A DNA stretch of 63,493 nucleotides from Pelagibacteraceae bacterium AG-426-G09 (GCA_003210075.1 QCNR01000007.1:1-63493), one strand, 5' to 3'; counted from the first letter of the stretch, positions 29,545 through 39,559 are shown. A program made the numbers and translations. The notes: a model not told the origin generated them from the sequence alone.

Positions 29545-31452
29545 TTAATGAACTATTTTAGGTTTTAATCCAATAGACCCAAGTGCTGAGTCTTTGTTAT
29601 CATCATCTTTTGCAAGATCTTGTTTACTCTCAGGATACTTATTTTTATTAATTATGTCCTCTATTTCTTCACCAGTTAAAGTTTCATACGTTAGCAATGC
29701 CTTAGCTATTTTATGCAAATCTTCAATTTTATCAGTTAGTATTTTTTTTGCATGATTATAACCTTCATCCACTAATTTTCTTATTTCCTTATCAATTTTT
29801 TGTGCCACAGCTTCTGAAACACTTTGTGTTTGAGTTACAGACCTGCCTAAAAATACTTCTTCTTGATTTTCTCCGTATTCAACTGGCCCCATTTCTTCGC
29901 TCATTCCATACTTTGTAACCATTGCCCTAGCTAGTTGTGTAGCTTGATTTATATCTGAACCATTTCCACCGCCTGCTCCTGTTGTTATATTATCTTTACC
30001 AAAAATCAGCTCTTCAGCAACTCTGCCTCCAAAACAAACTGCCAATCTTGCTTTAAGATATTTTATTGAGTATCCATGTTTATCTCTCTCTGGTAAATTC
30101 ATAACCATACCAAGGGCTCTTCCTCTAGGTATAATGGTAGCTTTATGAATTGGGTCATAATGAGGTAGCATATTAAAAGAAACTAATGCATGCCCTCCCT
30201 CATGATATGCTGTAAGCTTTTTTTCATCCTCGGTCATCACCATTGATCTTCTTTCAGCACCCATCATTACTTTATCTTTAGCATCTTCGAATTCTTGATA
30301 AGTAACTATTCTCTTATTTTTTCTTGCAGCCAATAAAGCGGCTTCATTTACTAGGTTCGCTAAATCTGCTCCAGAAAAACCTGGAGTACCTCTTGCTACC
30401 GTTCTCAAATTTACGTCTGGTGACATATTAATTTTTTTTGCATGAACTTTTAAAATTTTTTCTCTACCAATTATATCAGGATTTGAAACAACCACTTGTC
30501 TATCAAATCTTCCAGGTCTCAGTAAGGCAGGATCAAGTACGTCAGGTCTGTTGGTTGCTGCAATAATAATTACACCTTCATTGGTATCAAACCCATCCAT
30601 TTCTACTAAAAGCTGGTTAAGAGTTTGTTCTCTTTCGTCGTTTCCTCCACCAAGACCAGCGCCTCTACTTCTTCCTACAGCATCGATTTCATCTATAAAA
30701 ATAATACATGGTGAATGTTTCTTTCCTTGTTCAAACATATCTCTTACTCTAGAAGCTCCTACTCCAACAAACATTTCAACAAAATCAGATCCTGATATTG
30801 TAAAAAATGGAACTCCAGCCTCTCCTGCAATTGCTCTTGCTAGTAATGTTTTACCAGTTCCCGGGGGACCAACTAATAAACATCCTCTTGGAATTTTTCC
30901 ACCAAGCCTACTGAATTTTCTTGGATCTTTTAAAAATTCAACAACTTCCTCTACTTCTTCTTTAGCTTCCTCTACTCCAGCCACATCTTTAAAAGTAACT
31001 TTGCCTTTAAGCTCATTCATCAACTTTGCTTTAGATCTTCCAAAACCCATTGCTCCACCTTTTCCTCCTTGCATTTGTCTCATAAAGAAAATCCAAACGG
31101 CTATAAGTAGAAGCATCGGAAACCACGACAGAAGTACACCTAAAAGTGACGGCATTTTTTCTTCTTTTGGCGAAGCTGAAATACTTACACCTTTGTCAGA
31201 TAATTTTTCTATTAAATTAGGATCATTTGGAACATATGTGGTAAACTTTTGTCCATTAGAAAATACACCATTAACATTATTTCCTTGAATCTCAACTTGA
31301 ACTACTCTTCCGTTTTCTACTTCCGATAAAAATTCAGAGAATATTATTTTATCATTTTGTTTAAAAGAGCCTTGTGGGTTTTTAAACATATTATACAGTC
31401 CTACAGTAAGTAAGACTATAATCGCCCACATCGCTAAATTTTTTAAGTTCAT
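29545..31452 (-). CDS. ftsH: ATP-dependent zinc metalloprotease FtsH
   Basis: Membrane-anchored AAA+ protease. The 635-residue protein has two membrane segments (about residues 5-22 and 103-124), Walker A GPPGTGKT at 195-202, Walker [12 protein letters not shown], the SRH region [18 protein letters not shown], and the zinc site HEGGH at 417-421. It probably works with HflKC encoded at 2235-4192. A 65-bp gap separates it from tilS and may hold its promoter; I could not pick out a clear one. Confidence 0.98.
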   Translation of the reverse strand: MNLKNLAMWAIIVLLTVGLYNMFKNPQGSFKQNDKIIFSEFLSEVENGRVVQVEIQGNNVNGVFSNGQKFTTYVPNDPNLIEKLSDKGVSISASPKEEKMPSLLGVLLSWFPMLLLIAVWIFFMRQMQGGKGGAMGFGRSKAKLMNELKGKVTFKDVAGVEEAKEEVEEVVEFLKDPRKFSRLGGKIPRGCLLVGPPGTGKTLLARAIAGEAGVPFFTISGSDFVEMFVGVGASRVRDMFEQGKKHSPCIIFIDEIDAVGRSRGAGLGGGNDEREQTLNQLLVEMDGFDTNEGVIIIAATNRPDVLDPALLRPGRFDRQVVVSNPDIIGREKILKVHAKKINMSPDVNLRTVARGTPGFSGADLANLVNEAALLAARKNKRIVTYQEFEDAKDKVMMGAERRSMVMTEDEKKLTAYHEGGHALVSFNMLPHYDPIHKATIIPRGRALGMVMNLPERDKHGYSIKYLKARLAVCFGGRVAEELIFGKDNITTGAGGGNGSDINQATQLARAMVTKYGMSEEMGPVEYGENQEEVFLGRSVTQTQSVSEAVAQKIDKEIRKLVDEGYNHAKKILTDKIEDLHKIAKALLTYETLTGEEIEDIINKNKYPESKQDLAKDDDNKDSALGSIGLKPKIVH

Positions 31453-31517
31453 ATTTAAATATATATAACCTAATTAAGAATTATTATAAAATAAACAAGT
31501 GTCAAATTGTGGCAAAT

Positions 31518-32588
31518 TTAACGTTTTTTGGTTTTTTCTTTAATAACGACCACAGAATTATGTATTTTTTCAATAATTGTGCCACCTAATGTCGCTTTAA
31601 AATGATCTTTGTTTGCAAATTCATTTATAAGATTCATAATTTTTTTTCCTCGCGGAGGATAATTTCTTTGACTTATGTTTTTTAATAATTTTGATAGAGA
31701 TCTAAAAACTATCTCATCTGAAAGTGAAAAAAAATTTGAGTTAATTAAATATTTATTTTTACTATAAATAACGTTTTCAGTAATATTTTTATCAACTATA
31801 TGGTTTATTGCTTTGTTGGTTGATGAGAGATTTTTTAAAGTCAGTTGTAATTTTTTAAAATCTAAACCTTGATCTTTTAAACTATATATTAATTTTCTTA
31901 TTTTGACTCTCTGAAACTTTTCCATATCATTAGATGGATCTTCCAGATAAAAATTGAATACTTTTTTTGAAACATAAATTAATTTTTCTTTATTTAAACT
32001 TAATAAAGGTCTAATTAATTTTAGTGTTTTTCCTTTTATAATAAATTTTTTTTCATTTTCAAAAAAAGATGAAAGACCTTCTGTTCCAGAGCCTCTAAGC
32101 AATCTACTAAAAAAAGTCTCATATAAGTCATCTTGATGATGTGCGGTAATAATATTTTTAATATTGGATTTAATACACTTATTAAATATAAGTTCATATC
32201 GCTTTTGTCTTGCTAAACTTTGTATATTTGAGACAGGTTTTTTACCTACCCACTTTAAAATCTTTAAATGAATGTTTTGAAAATTTAAATGTTTTTTTAC
32301 TAATTGAGCCTCTTTATAAGATTCTTCTCGCAAACCATGATCTACTAAATAAAAAAAAAGTTTAATATTTTTGTCATTTTTATATTTAAAACATGACAAC
32401 AGAAAGCATAATGCCATACTATCAGGGCCACCAGAAATAGATATGGCAATTTTGTTAGAATAATTTAAATTTTTGAAATTCTTTTCAAATATTCTATAAA
32501 TTTCTAAAATCTTTTTATCTTTAAGAATTTTTTTAAAATTTAAATTTTTAGATTTTATCCTTTTTACACTCAAACTTTTTTTCTTCAT
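31518..32588 (-). CDS. tilS: tRNA(Ile)-lysidine synthase
   Basis: Adds lysine to C34 of tRNA-Ile(CAU) so that it reads AUA. The 356-residue protein has the PP-loop ATPase motif SISGGPDSMALCFLL near residue 50, LVDHGLREES, ARQKRYELI, ITAHHQDDLYETFF and RPLLSLNKEKL. The C-terminal domain is short compared with E. coli TilS. The chosen ATG lies inside the 3' end of cpoB with a 41-bp overlap, so initiation may depend on cpoB translation. Confidence 0.95.
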   Translation of the reverse strand: MKKKSLSVKRIKSKNLNFKKILKDKKILEIYRIFEKNFKNLNYSNKIAISISGGPDSMALCFLLSCFKYKNDKNIKLFFYLVDHGLREESYKEAQLVKKHLNFQNIHLKILKWVGKKPVSNIQSLARQKRYELIFNKCIKSNIKNIITAHHQDDLYETFFSRLLRGSGTEGLSSFFENEKKFIIKGKTLKLIRPLLSLNKEKLIYVSKKVFNFYLEDPSNDMEKFQRVKIRKLIYSLKDQGLDFKKLQLTLKNLSSTNKAINHIVDKNITENVIYSKNKYLINSNFFSLSDEIVFRSLSKLLKNISQRNYPPRGKKIMNLINEFANKDHFKATLGGTIIEKIHNSVVVIKEKTKKR

Positions 32589-33540
32589 ATTTTGCTTTTT
32601 GAAGAATAGATTGGGTTGCTTCAGGATACTCTTTTTCTAAACTCGTTATCATCATGCAGCCTTGTTCTTTTTCTCCAATTTGTACCAATGATACACCTAA
32701 TTTTAATAAATTATCAGGTGCTTTTTCACTTTTTGGATATTTCTGATAACCTTCTAAATAAGCAGATGCTGCATCTACATATAATTGTCTAATTCTGAAA
32801 GTTTCTGCAAACCAATATTGTGCATTTCCTGCAAGTTCATGATTTGGATTAGTTTGTACAAACTCTTTTAAAGCTCTTTCTGCAGTATTGTAATCGCCAA
32901 CTTTTAAAAAGCTTGTGGCAAATTCATATTGTTTTTCTGGAGAAGCTTCAGGCAACAACTTTTCAACACTCTCTACGTTTTCTAAAATTACTGTTGATGT
33001 AGAGTCTATTGACTGAGTTTGTTGAGTTGTAGCAGATGTAGTCATATCCTTATATGAAATGCTACCTAAATCTTGTGGCTCTGAAGAGCCTGGTAATATT
33101 TTATCTTGCTCTGAAATATTTTCTGTTAAGTTTTCTGCACCTTTGCTTACAACATTACCCACAGTTTTTTCAACTTGTTCAAAACGAAGTTGATTATCTG
33201 ACTGTAGTTTTGTTAATCTATTAGAAAGTTTATCAAGTTTAAAATTAATTTCCTCGAATTTGTTCGTTAAATCTCGAAATTGATTTTCAATTTCAGAAAG
33301 TTTTAATAAATGTCTAGTTAACGCTTCCTCAGAATTATTTCCTGTTAAAGTCTCTGAATTATCATCGGTGTTTTTCTTCTCAAATGAATCAGAATAAACA
33401 GCTCTTTCTAAAGTTTTTATATCTTGTTTTAAAGCTTCTAAGACTTGCAACACATTTTCATTATCAGCATTAACAACATTATAGTTTAAGCTTGAAAATA
33501 AAATAACAATAAATATTTTATAAATATATTTTTTATACAT
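32548..33540 (-). CDS. cpoB: Tol-Pal system protein CpoB (YbgF)
   Basis: Periplasmic protein that links peptidoglycan synthesis with Tol-Pal-driven outer-membrane constriction. The 330-residue protein has a signal peptide (cleavage near NVVNA, residue 25), a coiled-coil region with LSEIENQFRDLTNKFEEINF at about 85-130, a Ser/Thr/Gln-rich linker, and C-terminal tetratricopeptide repeats (KQYEFATSFLKVGDYNTAERA; HELAGNAQYWFAETF). It follows pal but after a terminator, so it likely has its own promoter. Confidence 0.94.
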   Translation of the reverse strand: MYKKYIYKIFIVILFSSLNYNVVNADNENVLQVLEALKQDIKTLERAVYSDSFEKKNTDDNSETLTGNNSEEALTRHLLKLSEIENQFRDLTNKFEEINFKLDKLSNRLTKLQSDNQLRFEQVEKTVGNVVSKGAENLTENISEQDKILPGSSEPQDLGSISYKDMTTSATTQQTQSIDSTSTVILENVESVEKLLPEASPEKQYEFATSFLKVGDYNTAERALKEFVQTNPNHELAGNAQYWFAETFRIRQLYVDAASAYLEGYQKYPKSEKAPDNLLKLGVSLVQIGEKEQGCMMITSLEKEYPEATQSILQKAKYEEKKFECKKDKI

Positions 33541-33545
33541 CCTAT

Positions 33546-33574
33546 TTATTAGTTTTTAGATACAATGATGGCAA
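33546..33574 (-). promoter_or_regulatory. Putative promoter of cpoB
   Basis: Minus-strand TTGCCA (33569-33574) and TAATAA (33546-33551) with 17-bp spacing. The -35 box overlaps the T-tract of the pal terminator. The -10 box ends 5 nt before the cpoB ATG, so the transcript would be leaderless or nearly so. Confidence 0.4.
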
Positions 33575-33611
33575 AAAAAAGACCCATCACTCTAAATTGA
33601 AGTAATGGGTC
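33573..33611 (-). terminator. Rho-independent terminator after pal
   Basis: Minus-strand RNA forms an 11-bp stem, GACCCATTACT paired with AGTGATGGGTC (one G-U pair), with a 9-nt loop at 33581-33611, followed by eight U residues (33573-33580). The wobble position would be an A-C mismatch on the plus strand, so the element is directional and ends the tolQRAB-pal message. Confidence 0.9.
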
Positions 33612-33632
33612 TTAATAAATTTATAATTTTAA

Positions 33633-34115
33633 TTAGTTTGCCTTAACAGTAACTGATCTTCTATTTTTTGACCAAGCTAATGGGTTAGATCCAGAATCTA
33701 CTGGTCTTTCTTTTCCATAACTTATTACAGAAATTCTATTTTCTGAAATTCCATATGTCATTAAATAATCTTTGGCAGCATTAGCTCTTCTTTCACCTAA
33801 TGCTAAGTTATATTCTCTAGTTCCTCTTTCGTCAGCATGTCCTTCTAGCACTACATTGATATCAGAATTTTTTCTTAGCCAAGCTGCTTGCTTTCTTAAT
33901 GTATCTCTTGAAGCAGTAGTTAAAACTGACTCGTTGGTTGCAAAGAACACTCTATCAGGTACTCCATCAGCTAAATATTCTACTGTGTCTGTTCCTGTGT
34001 AAACATCGCCTTGAATTTGTGAATCAATTTTTGCTGCTTTTTGTGCACAAGCAGAAAGCAATAATGCAAAAACTGAAGCTAAAATTAATTTGTAAGTTGA
34101 CTTATTAAATATCAT
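33633..34115 (-). CDS. pal: Peptidoglycan-associated lipoprotein Pal
   Basis: Outer-membrane lipoprotein that binds peptidoglycan and TolB. The 160-residue protein has a lipoprotein signal with lipobox LLLSAC (Cys22) and an OmpA-like domain with VFFATNESVLT, VVLEGHADERGTREYNLALGERRA and VISYGKERPVDSG. A strong Shine-Dalgarno AAGGAG lies 4 nt before the ATG, which is rare among the genes here. A 7-bp inverted repeat sits in its leader region at 34144-34161. Confidence 0.97.
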   Translation of the reverse strand: MIFNKSTYKLILASVFALLLSACAQKAAKIDSQIQGDVYTGTDTVEYLADGVPDRVFFATNESVLTTASRDTLRKQAAWLRKNSDINVVLEGHADERGTREYNLALGERRANAAKDYLMTYGISENRISVISYGKERPVDSGSNPLAWSKNRRSVTVKAN

Positions 34116-34143
34116 ACTGCTCCTTAAATTCTTTTATATACCT

Positions 34144-34161
34144 ATTAGTTTCACAACTAAT
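34144..34161 (-). repeat. Inverted repeat upstream of pal
   Basis: ATTAGTT-TCAC-AACTAAT is a perfect 7-bp inverted repeat with a 4-nt centre in the 104-bp tolB-pal gap. On the minus strand it reads ATTAGTT-GTGA-AACTAAT. It may be an operator, part of an mRNA hairpin, or chance in AT-rich DNA. Confidence 0.4.
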
Positions 34162-34219
34162 TAAATCTTTCAAGATAAGAAATCAACCGAAAATATTAGA
34201 AAATTTTACTATATATATG

Positions 34220-35569
34220 CTAATTACTCAGCAATGAGGACCAAGATGGGTCTGAAGCGTCAGTTTCAGTTATAACCTGTCTCTCATTATAGCCGGTTAG
34301 ATCAATTGACCATAACTTTGCTGAAAAACCTTCTCCGTCACTATTTGATTTTGTCTCTCTATAAAAAATCAGAACCCTTCCATTAGGCGACCATGATGGT
34401 GCTTCCTGATAATAATTTTCAGTAAGTAATCTTTCACCAGTTCCATCTGTTCTCATAACTCCAATATAAAATTTACCTTTATGAAGTTTAGTAAACGCTA
34501 TTAGATCGCCACGAGGAGACCATACTGGAGTTCCATATAAACCATTTCCAAATGAAATTCTTTTTACTTTCGAGCCATCACTTTTCATAACATAGATTTG
34601 TTGGTAACCACTTCTGTCAGAATTAAAAGTTATAAATTTTCCATTTGGAGAATAAGAAGGGGAAGTGTCAATTGATGGATGATTTGTTATTCTTTCAACA
34701 ATTCTGTTTTCTAAATTCATTGTATAAATATCTGAATTTCCGTCCTTTGCAAAACTCATAATAATTTTTTTACCATCAGGTGAAAATCTTGGAGCAAATG
34801 TCATCCCAGGAAAGTCTCCCACTACCTCTTGTATTCCAGTTTCAATATCAAGTAGATAAACTCTGGGTAAATTTTTAAAATAAGATAAATAAGTAACCAT
34901 CTGGTTAGTGGGATTGAATCTAGGCGTTAATACTAATTCATTTCCTAAAGTTAGATATTTAGTGTTAAATCCATCTTGATCCATTATTGCTAATTTCTTT
35001 ACTCTTTTTGTCTTAGGTCCTTCTTCAGAAACATAAATAATTCTTGTATCAAAGTATCCTTTTTCACCAGTCAATCTTTCATAAATTTTATCTGAAATTA
35101 TATGTCCTATTCTCCTCCAATTATTAGGAACAGTCGTAAAAGCCAAAGCTAAAATTTCTTTAGCAGCCAAAACATCCCACAATCTAAATTCGACTCTAAC
35201 TTTTTCATCTTGAAATTCTACCTTACCAGTAATTAATGCTTGAGATTTAATTAATGACCAGTCTTCAAATCTTGGCTTTAAATGCGCTACATCTGGTTTT
35301 TGTAAAAATGCTTTTTTTTCTAAAGGATTAAATAATCCGGTAGTTCTTAAATTGTTTTCTATAATTAAAGATATTTCTTCACCAATTTTGTCGATCTTGA
35401 CTTCTTTTTTAAAAGCTTCAGTAGTTTCTTTATCAGAATAAAGTGAGGATACAGCTATTGGTAAAGGATTTAAATTTCCTCTTGTAATATCAACTTCAAT
35501 TAATGCATAAAGATTTGAATGAAATATAATTCCAATGATTATTAATGTTATGAATTTAAATTTTTTCAC
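34220..35569 (-). CDS. tolB: Tol-Pal system beta-propeller protein TolB
   Basis: Periplasmic protein that shuttles between TolA and Pal. The 449-residue protein has a signal peptide (to about residue 22, SNLYA), an N-terminal domain with [21 protein letters not shown], and a six-bladed propeller with repeated SPDGKK, SPNGKF, SPRGDL and SPNGRV WD40-like motifs. It overlaps tolA by 1 bp. Confidence 0.97.
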   Translation of the reverse strand: MKKFKFITLIIIGIIFHSNLYALIEVDITRGNLNPLPIAVSSLYSDKETTEAFKKEVKIDKIGEEISLIIENNLRTTGLFNPLEKKAFLQKPDVAHLKPRFEDWSLIKSQALITGKVEFQDEKVRVEFRLWDVLAAKEILALAFTTVPNNWRRIGHIISDKIYERLTGEKGYFDTRIIYVSEEGPKTKRVKKLAIMDQDGFNTKYLTLGNELVLTPRFNPTNQMVTYLSYFKNLPRVYLLDIETGIQEVVGDFPGMTFAPRFSPDGKKIIMSFAKDGNSDIYTMNLENRIVERITNHPSIDTSPSYSPNGKFITFNSDRSGYQQIYVMKSDGSKVKRISFGNGLYGTPVWSPRGDLIAFTKLHKGKFYIGVMRTDGTGERLLTENYYQEAPSWSPNGRVLIFYRETKSNSDGEGFSAKLWSIDLTGYNERQVITETDASDPSWSSLLSN

Positions 35570-36378
35570 TATCCCTCAAGCATTTCTCTAGCATCAAAGT
35601 TTAATTGTAAATCTTTCCACTTTTCATAACCAGTTGTTGGGACTCTTAGTGGTTGGCAAAGTTGTATGGCTCTTAAAGCGCTCTCAGCTAATACTTTGTA
35701 AAATCCCTGCCCTGGTTTGTTCATTCTAGCATGATCTAATATTTCAGATTTAATCACAGATCCATCCGGTTTAAGTTTCAATTTTATTCTCACTAATAAA
35801 TTTTCATTGTAAGGTAAACCTAAAGGAATACTCCAGCAACCAAAAATTTGAGCTTTTAGGGCATCTTCCTCATTTAATGTCAAGCCCGATAGTTTCATTG
35901 TTTCGTCTTTAGACTGAGTTATTTCATCATTTTTTACATTAGTTTCAGCGAAGTTTTCTTTTGATTTATCTATAAGGGCAGCAATATTATTTGGGTCAAA
36001 TAACTCCTTTTTTTCAAATTCTGATACTTGTTTTGCTTTATTATCATCTATTTTGGGATTTTGCTTTTCTTTCTCTATTTTTTTTACTTTCTCGATTTCT
36101 TGATCAGGTAATGGAATAGTATCAGGTTTTTCTTTTTTAACTTTTTTAGGTGGAGCCTGTTCTGAAACTAGTTTTTCTTTTTCTTTTTTTACTTTTTCAA
36201 TAATTTTTTCTGCTTTTGGTGCAAAAGGAATATTAGTTTGATCTGTTATTTGAATTAATTCTACAGAAACTAATGGAGGAATATCTATTGGTTTTTTGGC
36301 TATAAAAGGGAAACTCAAAATTGCAACAAAAATTACTGAAATATGAAATAAAAACGATAAAATTAAGTTTTGTGGCAT
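35569..36378 (-). CDS. tolA: TolA-like energy-transducing protein
   Basis: Spans the periplasm to couple TolQR proton flow to TolB/Pal. The 269-residue protein has one N-terminal membrane helix (about residues 5-25), a lysine/glutamate/proline-rich helical middle region, and a C-terminal domain with [35 protein letters not shown] and [18 protein letters not shown]. Such a short TolA with poorly conserved middle is usual in alphaproteobacteria. The position between tolR and tolB decides the name over TonB. Confidence 0.92.
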   Translation of the reverse strand: MPQNLILSFLFHISVIFVAILSFPFIAKKPIDIPPLVSVELIQITDQTNIPFAPKAEKIIEKVKKEKEKLVSEQAPPKKVKKEKPDTIPLPDQEIEKVKKIEKEKQNPKIDDNKAKQVSEFEKKELFDPNNIAALIDKSKENFAETNVKNDEITQSKDETMKLSGLTLNEEDALKAQIFGCWSIPLGLPYNENLLVRIKLKLKPDGSVIKSEILDHARMNKPGQGFYKVLAESALRAIQLCQPLRVPTTGYEKWKDLQLNFDAREMLEG

Positions 36379-36382
36379 TTTT

Positions 36383-36799
36383 CTATCTGTCTTTGTATGG
36401 TTCAGATATCAGCGCAACTTTGGTAAATCCAGATCCAGACAACATGCCCATTATCTCAAGCACTCTTCCATAGTTTATAGCTTTATCTCCCCTGACATAA
36501 ATCCTAGTATCAGTTCTATTTTTAGAAACAGCTAGAATTTTTGCAGTCAAACTATCAATCTCTACTTTAGCCTCTTGAATAAATATTTCTCCTTTTGAAT
36601 TAATTGTCAATGTTAATGGTTCTTGTTCTTCAGGTAATGAGTCGGCTGAAGTTTCTGGAAGGTCTACTTGGACTCCAACTGTTAAAAGTGGAGCAGTAAC
36701 CATGAATATAATTAATAAGACTAACATTACATCTACAAATGGAGTAACATTGATCTCACTCATAGGTTCTCTAGATGATCGACCAAGTTTAAATGCCAT
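36383..36799 (-). CDS. tolR: Biopolymer transport protein TolR (ExbD family)
   Basis: Proton-channel partner of TolQ. The 138-residue protein has MSEINVTPFVDVMLVLLIIFMVTAP, in which the aspartate in the membrane helix (FVDVMLV) is the proton-carrying residue, and a periplasmic domain with RGDKAINYGRVLEIMG. It lies 1 bp after tolQ and 4 bp before tolA. Confidence 0.96.
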   Translation of the reverse strand: MAFKLGRSSREPMSEINVTPFVDVMLVLLIIFMVTAPLLTVGVQVDLPETSADSLPEEQEPLTLTINSKGEIFIQEAKVEIDSLTAKILAVSKNRTDTRIYVRGDKAINYGRVLEIMGMLSGSGFTKVALISEPYKDR

Positions 36800-36800
36800 A

Positions 36801-37475
36801 TTAAATTATTGCCAAAAATCTTTTTGAGAAGTCTTCTAATTTATTGGAATATTTTCGTGCGTCACTATTAAATTTGTTGTAAGCGACTACAGCAGGAATT
36901 GCTGCAAGCAAACCTAAAGCGGTTGCGAAAAGTGCTTCCGCAATACCCGGCGCAACAATTGCTAAACTTGTGTTTCTTGAAATTGCTATTGATTGAAATG
37001 AATTCATTATACCCCAAACCGTCCCAAATAATCCAATAAAAGGAGCGGTTGCACCTACAGTAGCCAAGAAAGTGAAATTTTTTTCAATAACAGACATTTG
37101 TTTCTCTATATTTGTGGCCATGATATTTGTTAATCTTTCACTAAGATTTGATTTAGATCTAGATTTTAAAACAGTTTGCATAGAGTCTTTAAAAACCATT
37201 GCCATAGGATCATCCATTTCAGAAGGTAAGTTATTATAAAATGTTTCTGCAGATTTAGATCTCCAAAATTTCTCTTCAAATTCTAAAGTGGATTGATTTA
37301 TTTTTTTAAACATTCTAAATTTTTCAAATATTATCGCCCAAGAATAAATAGATGCCGCTATCAACATTAAAATTACTAATTTTACAATTATATCTGCTCT
37401 AATAAATAGATTAAGGATTGAGAAATCTGCGCTTGAGGTTAATCCAACAGCTTGTGTTGCTATATCTGCTTCCAT
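36801..37475 (-). CDS. tolQ: Proton channel protein TolQ (ExbB family)
   Basis: Inner-membrane motor subunit. The 224-residue protein has three membrane helices, with LVILMLIAASIYSWAIIFEK near residue 34 and the conserved pair FLATVGATAPFIGLFGTVWGIMNSF and IAEALFATALGLLAAIPAVVAYN. It is first of the tolQRAB-pal run. The 54-bp upstream gap separates it from ruvC; ybgC, commonly before tolQ, is missing, and so are ruvA and ruvB. Confidence 0.96.
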   Translation of the reverse strand: MEADIATQAVGLTSSADFSILNLFIRADIIVKLVILMLIAASIYSWAIIFEKFRMFKKINQSTLEFEEKFWRSKSAETFYNNLPSEMDDPMAMVFKDSMQTVLKSRSKSNLSERLTNIMATNIEKQMSVIEKNFTFLATVGATAPFIGLFGTVWGIMNSFQSIAISRNTSLAIVAPGIAEALFATALGLLAAIPAVVAYNKFNSDARKYSNKLEDFSKRFLAII

Positions 37476-37529
37476 TGAACTCTTCTCACACTAAAATGTG
37501 TCATGAATATGACTCTATGATGTACGATT

Positions 37530-38021
37530 TTATTCGCTTTTATAAGTGTTATAATAATAACTTGCTATTAATATAGCATCGGCCTTGTTAGAGTCTTTTT
37601 TTCTTTTTAATTTCTCTGAAACTTTTGGGAATATCTCAATTGCTCTCGATCGGCTTGCATCTTTAGAAGTTTTAATTAAATTAAAGTATTTTTTCCATTT
37701 TGTTGGTCTTACGAAATGTATGGGTAGTTGCATTCCAGAACAAATGCCTTTAATGACACCAAAAGATTGTCCAAAATTGAACATACTAGTCACACCTTGA
37801 CCAGGCATAGCGGTAACATGTTCTACGACAACACATGCTTCTTCCTTATTAATTTGAGATAAACGTGATTTTATTTCGTTAAATAATTGATTTCCATTAA
37901 CTTGCTTTTTATTCTTTTTTCCATCAGCCATTGAGGGCATTTCAATTACATCAATAATTTTCCCATCCTGCAAGAAACAAATACCTCCTGATATTCCTGG
38001 ATCTATTCCTATTATAAACAT
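37530..38021 (-). CDS. RuvC-like Holliday junction resolvase, phage-type sequence
   Basis: RNase H-fold nuclease expected to cut Holliday junctions. The 163-residue protein has acidic residues Asp7 (IGIDPGISG), Glu67 (VVVEHV) and Asp148 (NKADAILIASY), fitting the RuvC active site. Its middle motif FNFGQSFGVIKGI and RPTKWKKYF is of the kind found in phage and mitochondrial/phage-like RuvC proteins rather than classic RuvC, which has a different hinge and a DAADALAVA-like end. It abuts yebC with no gap and occupies the normal ruvC site, but ruvA and ruvB do not follow. Confidence 0.85.
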   Translation of the reverse strand: MFIIGIDPGISGGICFLQDGKIIDVIEMPSMADGKKNKKQVNGNQLFNEIKSRLSQINKEEACVVVEHVTAMPGQGVTSMFNFGQSFGVIKGICSGMQLPIHFVRPTKWKKYFNLIKTSKDASRSRAIEIFPKVSEKLKRKKDSNKADAILIASYYYNTYKSE

Positions 38022-38747
38022 TCAATCAATAAATTTAACGTTACTATAGACACTCTGAACATCATCATCTTCTTCTATGCTCTCTAAAAAATTTATTATG
38101 TTCTCTTTATCATTTTTATTTATATCTATATAAATTAATGGAATCCATTCAATAGATGTTGAAATAAAAGAATCTATATCATTCTCTAATATTTTTTTTA
38201 CTTTATAAATATTTTCTTTTTCACAGTGAATTTCATGAAATTCTCCATCATAAGATATACAATCTTCAGCTTCAGCATTTATTGATAGGTTGAGAATTTT
38301 ATCTTCAGATATTTTATTATAATCTATTTTAATAACTCCTGTTTGTTTAAAATTGTGGGATGAAGATCCTTGTGTTCCAAAACTTCCTCCGTTTTTCTGA
38401 AATAATGTTCTGATAGACGAAGCTGTTCTATTTTTATTATCCGTCAATGTATCAACAATCACTGCAATATTTTTTGGTCCAAAACCTTCATATCTTATAT
38501 TTTCAAAATTTGATTGATCTCCAATTTCCGACTTATCTATTGCTCTATCAATATTATCATTTGGCATATTGGCTGCTCTAGCAGATTGAATAGCGGCTCT
38601 AAGTCTTGGGTTCATTTCAGGATTTTTGTCACCAAGTTTTGCTGCTACGGTGATCTCTCTAGAAATTTTTGAAAATATCTTAGATCTAATCTTGTCAGCT
38701 CTTCCTTTTTTATGTTTTATACCTGCCCAATGAGAATGACCTGCCAT
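38022..38747 (-). CDS. yebC: YebC/PmpR-family transcriptional or translational regulator
   Basis: Conserved cytoplasmic DNA/RNA-binding protein; some members have been implicated in relief of ribosome stalling at proline stretches. The 241-residue protein opens AGHSHWAGIKHKKGRADKIR and has ANMPNDNIDRAIDK, NIRYEGFGPKNIAVIVDTLTDNKNRT, RTLFQKNGGSFGTQGSSSHNF. It is followed directly by the ruvC-like gene, the usual partner. Confidence 0.96.
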   Translation of the reverse strand: MAGHSHWAGIKHKKGRADKIRSKIFSKISREITVAAKLGDKNPEMNPRLRAAIQSARAANMPNDNIDRAIDKSEIGDQSNFENIRYEGFGPKNIAVIVDTLTDNKNRTASSIRTLFQKNGGSFGTQGSSSHNFKQTGVIKIDYNKISEDKILNLSINAEAEDCISYDGEFHEIHCEKENIYKVKKILENDIDSFISTSIEWIPLIYIDINKNDKENIINFLESIEEDDDVQSVYSNVKFID

Positions 38748-38751
38748 AATT

Positions 38752-39558
38752 TTATTTTGTATTATTTAATACACCTCCCATAATAAAACTTTTAATATTT
38801 TTGGCAAAACCAGTCTCTTCATATATCTCAACTATTACTCCAGAAATAGATGCCTCTCCCTTTGAGGGGAAATGTTTAATCGAGTCCTCTTTGAGAAATC
38901 TATTAATAGAATTATTTTTATCCATTCCTATTACTGAGTCATAATCACCACACATTCCTGCGTCTGTTATATAACCAGTTCCACCTTTTAATATTCTTGC
39001 ATCATTAGTTGGAACATGTGTGTGCGTTCCTACTACTAATGAAGCTTTGCCATCTAAAAAATGTCCAACCGCCATTTTTTCACTAGTTATTTCTCCATGA
39101 ATATCAACTACTAAACAATCATAATTTTTTTTTAGTTTGTTATTTTCTAAAAAACTTTTTAAAGCTGTAAATAAGTCGTCACATTTTTTCATAAACACAT
39201 TTCCCATTAAATTTAATACTCCTACTTTGAGACCTTTTCTCGAGTTAGAAATTACAAAACCTTTTCCAGGTAGACTATTATCCATATTTAATGGTCTTAA
39301 AAGTTTAGGATTCTTTGTTATAAAGTTATATGTTTCTTTTTGATCCCATATATGATTACCACTCGTTATAACATCAACTCCACAAGATAAAAATTCTTCA
39401 AGAATGTTTTGTGTTATACCCACACCTTCGTCAGCAGCATTCTCACCATTAACAATTGTAAAATCAATGTTTTCTTGTTTTATTATTTTTTGTAAATTTT
39501 TTTTTATCGCATTGCACCCTGTCTGCCCAACTACATCGCCTAAAAATAATATTCTCAT
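38752..39558 (-). CDS. YmdB-like metallophosphoesterase
   Basis: Calcineurin-like phosphoesterase of the TIGR00282/YmdB family; Bacillus YmdB hydrolyses 2',3'-cAMP. The 268-residue protein has LFLGDVVGQTGCNAI, VNGENAADEGVGITQ, TSGNHIWDQKETY, VDIHGEITSEKMAVGHFLDG and VVGTHTHVPTNDARIL, which supply the two-metal site. Gaps of 4 bp to yebC and 1 bp to the cyclo-ligase gene indicate cotranscription. Confidence 0.9.
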   Translation of the reverse strand: MRILFLGDVVGQTGCNAIKKNLQKIIKQENIDFTIVNGENAADEGVGITQNILEEFLSCGVDVITSGNHIWDQKETYNFITKNPKLLRPLNMDNSLPGKGFVISNSRKGLKVGVLNLMGNVFMKKCDDLFTALKSFLENNKLKKNYDCLVVDIHGEITSEKMAVGHFLDGKASLVVGTHTHVPTNDARILKGGTGYITDAGMCGDYDSVIGMDKNNSINRFLKEDSIKHFPSKGEASISGVIVEIYEETGFAKNIKSFIMGGVLNNTK

Positions 39559-39559
39559 T

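Noticed and set aside
30551-31288. 245-codon plus-strand frame opposite ftsH
   Set aside because: Long only because it mirrors the conserved AAA region; composition is low-complexity Ser/Pro and FtsH motifs on the other strand are decisive.
37476-37529. Small hairpins (GTCAT-ATTC-ATGAC and CACA-TTTTAG-TGTG) before tolQ
   Set aside because: Four to five base pairs each, expected by chance in AT-rich DNA; not strong enough as operator or terminator.
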